DNA of 12,911 nucleotides from Calditrichaeota bacterium AABM5.125.24 (lineage in GTDB: Bacteria > Electryoneota > AABM5-125-24 > Hatepunaeales > Hatepunaeaceae). Shown here one piece after another: positions 1 to 5,070 of the stretch. The notes below the pieces were generated by a model. It did no database searches. It was not told where the DNA came from and saw only the letters and a program-made list of their open reading frames with translations. Location: assembly GCA_002127415.1 (NCBI GenBank), contig MWJR01000081.1, positions 1 through 12,911 on the forward strand, in the 5' to 3' direction. The position numbers and the translations under genes are program-made. Numbering within the stretch: position 1 is the first letter of the stretch; the number at the start of each line of letters is the position of its first letter.

Positions 1-423
1 GGCTACTACGAGTTGATCTCGGATGTTGAGCCGGAGGACCTGCTGCACTACGGACTGATTCCCGAACTGATCGGTCGCCTGCCGGTAACCGCCCCGCTGG
101 ACAGGCTGTCGCGGGAGGCTCTGAAATCGATCCTGCTGGAGCCCAAGAACGCCCTGACCAAGCAGTATAGAAGACTGTTCGAGCTGGAGGGGGTCGGACT
201 GACATTAGAGGATGAGGCGCTGGAACGGATGGTAGATAAGGCAATGGAGAGGGACACCGGCGCCAGAGCCCTGCGAACCATCATCGAGGGGGTGATGAAT
301 GACCTGATGTTTGACCTGCCCGATATGAAGAATGTCGAGGAGGTGATTATCACCGAAGATGTGGTGATGAAGAAGGAGTCTCCAACTATTGTTAAGGCCA
401 GGACCAGGCGGAAGCGGGCATGA
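1..423 (+). CDS. clpX: ATP-dependent Clp protease ATP-binding subunit ClpX, C-terminal part (5' end outside window)
   Basis: This is the C-terminal 140 residues of ClpX, the AAA+ hexameric unfoldase that recognises tagged proteins and threads them into the ClpP protease chamber in the cytoplasm. The reading frame is open from base 1, so the N-terminal zinc-binding and Walker regions lie upstream. Visible family marks are GLIPELIGRLPV, which carries the arginine-finger region, and GARALR, the sensor-2 helix of the small AAA+ domain, followed by the usual helix (IIEGVMNDLMFDLPD). The tail is short and basic (KARTRRKRA), and two stops follow back to back (TGA TAA). clpX usually follows tig and clpP, which would be off the left edge. 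I see no obvious terminator after it. Identity is sure from the sequence alone; completeness cannot be judged. Confidence 0.96.
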   Translation, partial: GYYELISDVEPEDLLHYGLIPELIGRLPVTAPLDRLSREALKSILLEPKNALTKQYRRLFELEGVGLTLEDEALERMVDKAMERDTGARALRTIIEGVMNDLMFDLPDMKNVEEVIITEDVVMKKESPTIVKARTRRKRA

Positions 424-522
424 TAAATAGATTTTGGCAGGCGTGAGGTAGGTGTCCCGTCTGTTAATCTGTTCAAGTATTTGCGGACAGGGGTGTTCGC
501 GCAACTTAAAAATAACTTCATT

Positions 523-564
523 ACTCTGACACTTAGGCACTTAGGAACTCAGGCACTCAGGCAC
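523..564. repeat. Octanucleotide tandem repeat (ACTTAGGC / ACTCAGGC), about five copies
   Basis: Bases 531-562 are four contiguous 8-bp units: ACTTAGGC, ACTTAGGA, ACTCAGGC, ACTCAGGC. A fifth degenerate copy (ACTCTGAC) sits at 523-530 and a partial one (AC) after 562. It lies in the roughly 210-bp spacer between clpX and the secreted protein gene. The rest of that spacer shows no terminator or recognisable RNA. An 8-bp period would shift frame if copied inside a gene, which supports a noncoding status for this stretch. No function is assigned. Confidence 0.8.
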
Positions 565-633
565 CATATATTGCAGCCTTATAAAGATTACCGACCTGAT
601 CGAGGATTCACCTTTCCGAGCCTCATATTTCCG

Positions 634-1611
634 ATGATAGCAGGCCTGTTGGTTGTCTGTTTCCAGCCTCAGGGAGCGTTCGCTCAGCTTAGCCATTTTC
701 CTGAACCTCACAACACCGGCTCGAATATGTCGGTGCTCATCGCCGAGGTCAGGGGGGTGGTGGTAGTGGAGAGCACCGAGCTGGCGCTGTTCACCCCCGA
801 CAGCATCGTGGCTGGTGCGACGGTTCTGAGCGGCGACCCGTCCTGGGGTATGGCGGCCTGGGGGGACGACGAGTTCACCGAAGAGATTGACGGTTTCAAC
901 ACCGGCGATACCCTCCGCTTCGTCCTCTGGGATCCGGTCAGAGAGACCGAACTGCCGGCGGAGGCTGATGTCGAGCAGGGGTCGCTGCTGTGGCGGGTCA
1001 ACACCTTCACGGCGGTGAAGTTGGTAGTATCCGCCCCCGACCTGCCGCCGACACCGCCGGAGTGGAAGGAGATCCCGGCTGATGTGAAGGAAGAGGAGGG
1101 GTCGCTGATAGAGTTTCGCATCATGGGGCGGGATCTGAACGGCGACAGCCTGAACATAACCTTCACCTCACCTGACCTGCCGGATGCCGTGCAGTTTACT
1201 GACCACGGCGGCGGTTCGGGAACCTTCCGGTGGCTGACCACCCTGACTGACTCCGGGAGCTATACGGCACACTTCACCCTGTCGGATGGTATATTCGACA
1301 CAACCGCTCGGGTGGGTATCAAGGTGATCGACGTGGTCTCGAACCCGGATTATTACAACCTTAAAGGTCCCTATCCCAACCCGTTCAATGTCCAGGCCAG
1401 GCTCAGGTTTGAACTTCCGGACGACGCCGGGGTCACCCTGGAGGCTCTCGACCTCCTCGGCAGACGGATCACGGTTCTGGAGGAAGGGGTCTATTCACCG
1501 GGGATATACTATGCCCATATAGATGCAACCAAGTTTGGGTCGGGCTCTTATCTGTTCCGGCTGGAGGCGGGTGATATACAGCAGTTCACCATGGGGGTGG
1601 TGGTGAGGTGA
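634..1611 (+). CDS. Secreted protein with Ig-like module and T9SS type A-like C-terminal sorting domain
   Basis: Predicted 325-residue exported protein. Residues 1-18 (ending AFAQ) look like a signal peptide. Residues ~25-130 form a module of the kind HNTGSNMSVLIAE...FTPDSIVAGATV...WGDDEFT...DGFNTGDTLRF, which I know from modular secreted proteins of FCB-type genomes. Residues ~138-235 form an Ig/cadherin-like domain (PPEWKEIPADV...EGSLIEF...DSGSYTAHFTLSDG). Residues ~245-325 begin with YPNPFN and end FRLEAGDIQQFTMGVVVR, matching type IX secretion type A sorting domains, which direct cargo to or across the outer membrane and are then usually removed. No catalytic motif is seen, so a binding or adhesive role is an inference. 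The start is uncertain: ATG 634 gives the tightest signal peptide but lacks a positive n-region and a good Shine-Dalgarno; TTG 571 would add a basic N-terminus. It lies alone between repeat-bearing spacers. Confidence 0.82.
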   Translation: MIAGLLVVCFQPQGAFAQLSHFPEPHNTGSNMSVLIAEVRGVVVVESTELALFTPDSIVAGATVLSGDPSWGMAAWGDDEFTEEIDGFNTGDTLRFVLWDPVRETELPAEADVEQGSLLWRVNTFTAVKLVVSAPDLPPTPPEWKEIPADVKEEEGSLIEFRIMGRDLNGDSLNITFTSPDLPDAVQFTDHGGGSGTFRWLTTLTDSGSYTAHFTLSDGIFDTTARVGIKVIDVVSNPDYYNLKGPYPNPFNVQARLRFELPDDAGVTLEALDLLGRRITVLEEGVYSPGIYYAHIDATKFGSGSYLFRLEAGDIQQFTMGVVVR

Positions 1612-1621
1612 TATGTCTTTA

Positions 1622-1726
1622 TGTCATGCTGAGCGAAGCGAAGCATCTCACGAAGTAAGGTAGATAATAGAATTTAGCATCTCAATAGGTAATATCTGGA
1701 GACCCTTCACTGCGTTCAGGGTGACA
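1622..1726. repeat. Imperfect inverted repeat, TGTCATGCTGAG family
   Basis: The left arm 1622-1649 (TGTCATGCTGAGCGAAGCGA... to CATCTC) pairs with the right arm 1699-1726 (GAGACCCTTC...GGGTGACA). Comparing the left arm with the reverse complement of the right, 21 of 28 positions agree. The 49-base middle holds a second AGCATCTCA (1676-1684) repeating 1642-1650. Elements of this general look are scattered between genes in many bacterial genomes. This one is noncoding and has no T-tract, so it is not a classical terminator. Confidence 0.75.
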
Positions 1727-1758
1727 ATTCCATAAGACCTAAGATGTGCGGAAATGTC

Positions 1759-1828
1759 GTCATTGCGAGGCGCGCAGCGCCGAAGCAATCTTTACAACTA
1801 AAGATTGCTTCACTTCGTTCGCAATGAC
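1759..1828. repeat. Palindromic intergenic element, GTCATTGCGA family, copy 1
   Basis: The left arm 1759-1792 starts GTCATTGCGA and ends GAAGCAATCTT. The right arm 1801-1828 starts AAGATTGCTTC and ends TCGCAATGAC. The outer 10 bp and the inner 11 bp are perfectly complementary. The middle of the left arm has six extra bases (a GGCGCGCAGCGCC stretch), giving an asymmetric bulge. The apical loop is about eight bases. A related copy lies at 6813-6892. It sits 32 bp after the preceding element and 38 bp before panC. Confidence 0.85.
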
Positions 1829-1837
1829 AATTAAAAT
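1809..1837 (+). promoter_or_regulatory. Weak sigma70-like promoter candidate for panC
   Basis: TTCACT (1809-1814) and TAAAAT (1832-1837) are 17 bp apart, which would start transcription near 1844 and leave a leader of about 23 bases before the panC GTG. The -35 box matches consensus at only four of six positions and lies inside the right arm of the palindromic element, so this may be chance. Confidence 0.3.
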
Positions 1838-1866
1838 AGAGGTAACGGTCTATCCCAGACATCCGC

Positions 1867-2742
1867 GTGATACGATCCACGCCAGAGATGGCGGAATATG
1901 CAGCCGACCTCCAGCGACAAGGGGTCACTCTGGGGCTGGTGCCGACAATGGGGTATCTGCACGAAGGGCACCTGAGCCTGGTTCGACTGCTGGAGGGGCG
2001 CTGCGACCTCAAGGCGGCCAGTATCTTCGTCAATCCGATTCAGTTTGGTCAGGATGAGGACCTTGGGCGTTATCCACGCGACGAGGAACGCGACCTTGAG
2101 CTGCTGGCGGAGGCCGGGTGTGGACTGGTCTTCTGTCCCGACGCCGCCGATATGTATCCGTCCGGCTTCCGGACATCCGTCGAGGTCGATACCCTGTCGC
2201 AACCGATGTGCGGCAGGTTTCGTCCGGGGCATTTTAGCGGTGTGGCCACGGTTGTGCTGAAGCTCTTCAACCTGACCCGATGCTCGGTGGCAGCCTTTGG
2301 TCTGAAGGATTACCAGCAGGCGCAGATCTTACGCCGGATGGTAGAGGACCTGAACCTGCCTGTCGAGTTGCTCTTCGGAGAGACCATCCGCGAACAGGAC
2401 GGACTGGCGCTGTCAACACGCAACGCATATCTGTCGCCACGGGAAAGGGAGACGGCACAGGCCGTTCCGAAGGCGCTTGAATGGGCTAGAAGGCGGGCAT
2501 CCGAGGATATCCGGGACTGCACCGAGCTGAGTCGGGGGATCAGCAGCATCCTGACCTCCAGGCCAGAGGTGAGGGTTCAATATGTTGAGCTCGTCGATCC
2601 TGAAAGCCTGGAACCCAGGAACCAGGTCGGGGAGCGGGTCCTGGTTGCTGTGGCGGCGTTTGTGGGCACGACCCGCCTGATTGACAATCTGATCGTCGGA
2701 CCCGGCTCGACCATGAAACCTATCCATGGAGTGAACGTATAA
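1867..2742 (+). CDS. panC: Pantothenate synthetase (pantoate--beta-alanine ligase)
   Basis: PanC joins pantoate and beta-alanine through a pantoyl-adenylate intermediate, using ATP, the last step of pantothenate (CoA precursor) synthesis in the cytoplasm. The 291 residues match the family length. Visible motifs are VPTMGYLHEGH (residues 25-35, the HxGH nucleotide-binding motif), FVNPIQFG (54-61), RYPRD (68-72), RPGHFSGV (119-126), GLKDYQQ (145-151) and STRNAYLS (183-190, the KMSK-like loop). The start is GTG 1867, because MIRSTPEMAEYAADLQRQG aligns with the usual PanC N-terminus; no clear Shine-Dalgarno precedes it. It is followed after five bases by glmU, so the two are very likely cotranscribed. 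panB and panD are not in the window. Confidence 0.96.
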   Translation: MIRSTPEMAEYAADLQRQGVTLGLVPTMGYLHEGHLSLVRLLEGRCDLKAASIFVNPIQFGQDEDLGRYPRDEERDLELLAEAGCGLVFCPDAADMYPSGFRTSVEVDTLSQPMCGRFRPGHFSGVATVVLKLFNLTRCSVAAFGLKDYQQAQILRRMVEDLNLPVELLFGETIREQDGLALSTRNAYLSPRERETAQAVPKALEWARRRASEDIRDCTELSRGISSILTSRPEVRVQYVELVDPESLEPRNQVGERVLVAVAAFVGTTRLIDNLIVGPGSTMKPIHGVNV

Positions 2743-2747
2743 CCGGT

Positions 2748-3515
2748 ATGAAAGAGTCTTTCGTCACTGTCATTATGGCTGCGGGGCTCGGGAAGCGGAT
2801 GCACTCCGAGCTCCCCAAGGTTCTGCACCGGGTCAACCGACGTCCCCTGGTGCACTATGTCATCAATCTGGCGCGCTCGGTCGGATCCGGTCGGATCCTG
2901 CTGGTGGTTGGTCACGGCAGGGAACAGGTCATCGATGCCACGCGGGAGCTGGGCGTTGAGTGGGTCGTGCAGCCAGTTCCTCTCGGCACCGCTGACGCTG
3001 TCAAGTCGTGCCAGCAGTCCCTGGAGGGGTATAATGGTGACGTGCTGATACTGTCCGGTGATGTTCCTCTTCTCAGGCGGCAGACGGTTGTGGAGGCGCT
3101 TGAGGTTCACCGGAGAAGCGGAGCCGCAGCGACCGTGTTCACATTTCAGCCGCCTGATCCCGGCGGATATGGCCGCATCATCAGGGGCCGTGACGATGAG
3201 CTGCTAAGGATAGCTGAACAAAAGGACGCTTCCCTGGATCAGCTCCAGATCGGCGAGGTCAACGGCGGGGCCTACTTCTATCGTGCGGAAGCCTTGTTTC
3301 GCGCACTGGAGAATATATCCTTCCGGACTGCCACCGGCGAATACTACCTGACCGAGACCATATCCATCCTGGCCGGGTGGGGGGAGCGGCTCTCGGCCTT
3401 TCTGGTGGAGGATCCCCTCGAGCTGGTGGGGGTCAACAACCTTGAACAGCTGAATGAGCTTGAACAGGAGTTGACCCGGAGGATGACCCCCAAAGTGTTG
3501 ACAAAGGCCCGGTAA
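2748..3515 (+). CDS. glmU: UDP-N-acetylglucosamine pyrophosphorylase domain protein (GlmU-type, uridyltransferase only)
   Basis: A GlmU-type nucleotidyltransferase that would make UDP-GlcNAc from UTP and GlcNAc-1-phosphate for peptidoglycan and lipopolysaccharide. Visible motifs are MAAGLGKRM (residues 10-18, nucleotide loop), LPKVL (22-26, catalytic Lys), QPVPLGTADAV (75-85), LSGDVPLL (102-109, metal-binding Asp), GGYGRI, EVNGGAYFY, GEYYLTE and VGVNN. The protein stops at 255 residues, just after the helix (LEQLNELEQELTRR) that normally leads into the left-handed beta-helix acetyltransferase domain of bifunctional GlmU (about 450 residues). No hexapeptide repeats follow in any frame I examined; the DNA moves straight into a promoter. 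It therefore looks naturally single-domain rather than recently broken. It begins five bases after the panC stop. Confidence 0.88.
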   Translation: MKESFVTVIMAAGLGKRMHSELPKVLHRVNRRPLVHYVINLARSVGSGRILLVVGHGREQVIDATRELGVEWVVQPVPLGTADAVKSCQQSLEGYNGDVLILSGDVPLLRRQTVVEALEVHRRSGAAATVFTFQPPDPGGYGRIIRGRDDELLRIAEQKDASLDQLQIGEVNGGAYFYRAEALFRALENISFRTATGEYYLTETISILAGWGERLSAFLVEDPLELVGVNNLEQLNELEQELTRRMTPKVLTKAR

Positions 3516-3526
3516 TTTGTTACAAT
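3498..3526 (+). promoter_or_regulatory. Consensus sigma70-type promoter (TTGACA-17-TACAAT)
   Basis: TTGACA (3498-3503) matches the -35 consensus exactly. TACAAT (3521-3526) matches the -10 at five of six positions, and the spacer is 17 bp. The -35 box lies inside the last codons of glmU, so it would start transcription near 3533, about 42 bases before the ATG of the small exported protein. This is the best promoter in the window. Confidence 0.75.
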
Positions 3527-3554
3527 GCAAATGGTTGCGTCCGCTCCGATATAC

Positions 3555-3568
3555 ACTTATTTATAAGT
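3555..3568. promoter_or_regulatory. Small perfect palindrome in the 5' leader (ACTTAT-TT-ATAAGT)
   Basis: A 6-bp inverted repeat with a two-base centre lies between the predicted transcription start and the ATG at 3575. It could be an operator half-site pair. As RNA, a two-base loop is too tight for the full stem. It may also be chance in AT-rich DNA. Confidence 0.35.
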
Positions 3569-3574
3569 AGGGAA

Positions 3575-4039
3575 ATGCTGAAGAATCTATGCTGGCTCGG
3601 TATGTTTCTGGTGTGTTTTAGCGCCGCGAGCGCAGCACCGACATTGGAAAACCATCAATCCGGCTTCAAAGATTGGTTGGGTGGGAACACCCGTTCCTCG
3701 CTGGGGTTGATCGATCCGTCGCGGCTGTCTGTGCAGCATAACATCGCCTTTGGAATGGCCTCCGGCGGTGGACAGTCGGTGATGCAGAGTCTGTATGCTA
3801 CACGGTTCAGATACCAGCTTTCCAACCCACTGGTTCTGACCTTTCAGCTCGGTGTTATGAACAATCGTTTCGGGGGGCGGAATCTTGCCGGCAATTTTAA
3901 CTCACTTATCAGCGGAGTGAGGCTCGATTATAGTCCGAGCATCAATTTTCATATTAACGTTGAGCTCCTGCAGGGTCCGGTTTATAGCTGGCCGGGAGTG
4001 TATAATCAGCACCGGTGGGCGGTTTCTTCGAACGAATGA
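3575..4039 (+). CDS. Small exported protein, possibly outer-membrane associated (function unknown)
   Basis: A 154-residue protein with a clear signal peptide (MLKNLCWLGMFLVCFSAASA, cleavage about residue 20). The mature part is rich in Gly, Ser, Asn and aromatic residues with alternating short strands (SRLSVQHNIAFGMASGGGQ, SLYATRFRYQLSNPLVLTFQ, LGVMNNRFGG, SINFHINVELLQG), the pattern of an outer-membrane beta-strand protein. I do not recognise a named family. From memory, similar short proteins occur beside LytR_C genes in some candidate-phylum genomes, but I could not check this. It has its own strong promoter and an intrinsic terminator, so it looks like a monocistronic, perhaps abundantly made product. 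Start: ATG 3575 has a purine-rich stretch (AGGGA) very close to it; ATG 3602 would leave a signal peptide without its lysine. Confidence 0.72.
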   Translation: MLKNLCWLGMFLVCFSAASAAPTLENHQSGFKDWLGGNTRSSLGLIDPSRLSVQHNIAFGMASGGGQSVMQSLYATRFRYQLSNPLVLTFQLGVMNNRFGGRNLAGNFNSLISGVRLDYSPSINFHINVELLQGPVYSWPGVYNQHRWAVSSNE

Positions 4040-4070
4040 TACCGGCCGGCGACCGAACCTAAAGCAAAGC

Positions 4071-4097
4071 GACCGAGGCGGAGAACTCGGTTTTTTT
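4071..4097 (+). terminator. Intrinsic terminator after the small exported protein gene
   Basis: ACCGAG (4072-4077) pairs with CTCGGT (4086-4091) around an eight-base loop, extendable by a G-U pair, and a run of T follows to 4097. It lies 32 bases after the stop at 4039 and before the Shine-Dalgarno of the next gene, so it would close the transcript that starts near 3533. Confidence 0.7.
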
Positions 4098-4115
4098 CAT
4101 ATAGGATGGTATGAG

Positions 4116-4703
4116 ATGTCCCCCAATCCGCGCAGCAGGATGAGGCTTTCCGATGAGGATCCGGACCGTCGGTTCCGAACCCGGCTGGACCTGCTTCTGG
4201 CCCTGATGGTGGTTCAGTTGGTGCTGTTAATCGGCTTATGGATCGACCGGAGCCGCTCAGAACCGGCGGAGATGGTTGAGCTCCCGGTGGTGAGTGAAAT
4301 GTCTGAAGAGGAGCCTCTGCAGACCCACCAGACAACCGAGCCGACCTCACCGCAGTCAGTCGATGCGTCCCGAACCCGGCCGCCCGCCGAGGCCGAAGTC
4401 GCCGAGCCGGTCCGTCTGCAGGTTCTGAACGGATGCGGCGTCACCGGTATCGCCGGAAGAACCCGCGACTGGCTGGTGAGGAACGGCTACGACGTTCGTG
4501 ACGTGGGTAACGCCGCCCGTCAGGACTATCGCCAGAGCCAGATAATTAATCGCAGCGGCAATCTGACAGCCGCGCGCGAGCTGGCCGACCTGCTCGGCAT
4601 CGACAGAAGCCTCATCAGCAGCCGGAGCGATGCCCCTTCCCTCCAGGTGGATTTGACCCTCATCATAGGCCGGGATTATAAGCGGTTGCGAGTTGCCCGC
4701 TAA
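4116..4703 (+). CDS. Membrane-anchored LytR_C (LytR/CpsA/Psr C-terminal) domain protein
   Basis: Predicted 195-residue protein. A short charged cytoplasmic N-terminus is followed by one membrane helix (residues ~25-43, LLLALMVVQLVLLIGLWI), then a Pro/Glu/Ser/Thr-rich linker (~45-97), and a LytR_C-type domain (~100-187) starting LQVLNGCGVTGIAG, with RDWLVRNGYDVRDV, ELADLLGI and the final strand VDLTLIIGRDY. In LCP proteins this domain is an accessory to the cell-wall ligase domain, which is absent here; the stand-alone membrane form has no established role that I know of. The start ATG 4116 has AGGA (4103-4106) nine bases upstream and places the helix normally; extending further upstream would overlap the exported protein and the terminator. 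It precedes rsfS by 28 bases, an association also familiar elsewhere (nadD-rsfS-lytR type clusters). Confidence 0.82.
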   Translation: MSPNPRSRMRLSDEDPDRRFRTRLDLLLALMVVQLVLLIGLWIDRSRSEPAEMVELPVVSEMSEEEPLQTHQTTEPTSPQSVDASRTRPPAEAEVAEPVRLQVLNGCGVTGIAGRTRDWLVRNGYDVRDVGNAARQDYRQSQIINRSGNLTAARELADLLGIDRSLISSRSDAPSLQVDLTLIIGRDYKRLRVAR

Positions 4704-4731
4704 GACCCCCCGTCGACCGAGTCCGCGCACG

Positions 4732-5070
4732 ATGGCACGTAAGGCGGCCCTCCTGGCTGCCGAAAAACAGGCCATCGACATCCTCGTGCTCGATCTGCGC
4801 AAGGTTACCGATTTCACCGATTACTTCGTCATCTGTTCCGGTGCGGTGGACGTCCACGTCAAGGCCATCTACGAACATATAGAATCCGAATTTAGAAAGC
4901 TGGGCTGGAAATCCAGTCATATTGAAGGCACCGAAGTCCTCCGCTGGGTGCTGATGGACTTCATCGACGTGGTGGTGCACGTCTTTCAGCCGGATGTCCG
5001 CGGCTATTATGCCCTCGAGAGGCTGTGGGGCGACGCCCCGCCGGTCAAGGTGGAAGGGCTCGACCAGTGA
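4732..5070 (+). CDS. rsfS: Ribosomal silencing factor RsfS (Iojap family)
   Basis: RsfS binds ribosomal protein L14 on the 50S subunit and blocks subunit joining, lowering translation in poor conditions. The 112 residues are of normal family length and show the family's features: AAEKQAIDILVLDLRKVTDF, TDYFVICSG, VHVKAIYEHIE, the strand pair ...SHIEGTEVLRWVLMDFIDVVVHVF, and RGYYALERLWGDAP near the end. The start is taken as ATG 4732, which matches the usual short N-terminus (MARKAALLAAEKQA). TTG 4693 would add 13 Pro/Arg/Lys-rich residues and overlap the preceding stop; neither has a strong Shine-Dalgarno. The stop overlaps the argS GTG start by four bases, which suggests coupled translation. 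Confidence 0.95.
   Translation: MARKAALLAAEKQAIDILVLDLRKVTDFTDYFVICSGAVDVHVKAIYEHIESEFRKLGWKSSHIEGTEVLRWVLMDFIDVVVHVFQPDVRGYYALERLWGDAPPVKVEGLDQ

Noticed and set aside
1746..2057. Open frames across 1716-2057 on both strands
   Set aside because: They are made by the palindromic elements and the 5' end of panC in other frames, with no family resemblance.
3960..4115. Upstream extension of the LytR_C frame to 3960
   Set aside because: It would overlap the exported protein gene and span the intrinsic terminator; ATG 4116 has a good Shine-Dalgarno and gives a normal membrane topology.
5025..5066. Upstream start for argS inside rsfS
   Set aside because: The added 14 residues are Gly/Arg/Pro-rich and unlike ArgRS N-termini; GTG 5067 gives the usual start and a GTGA overlap.
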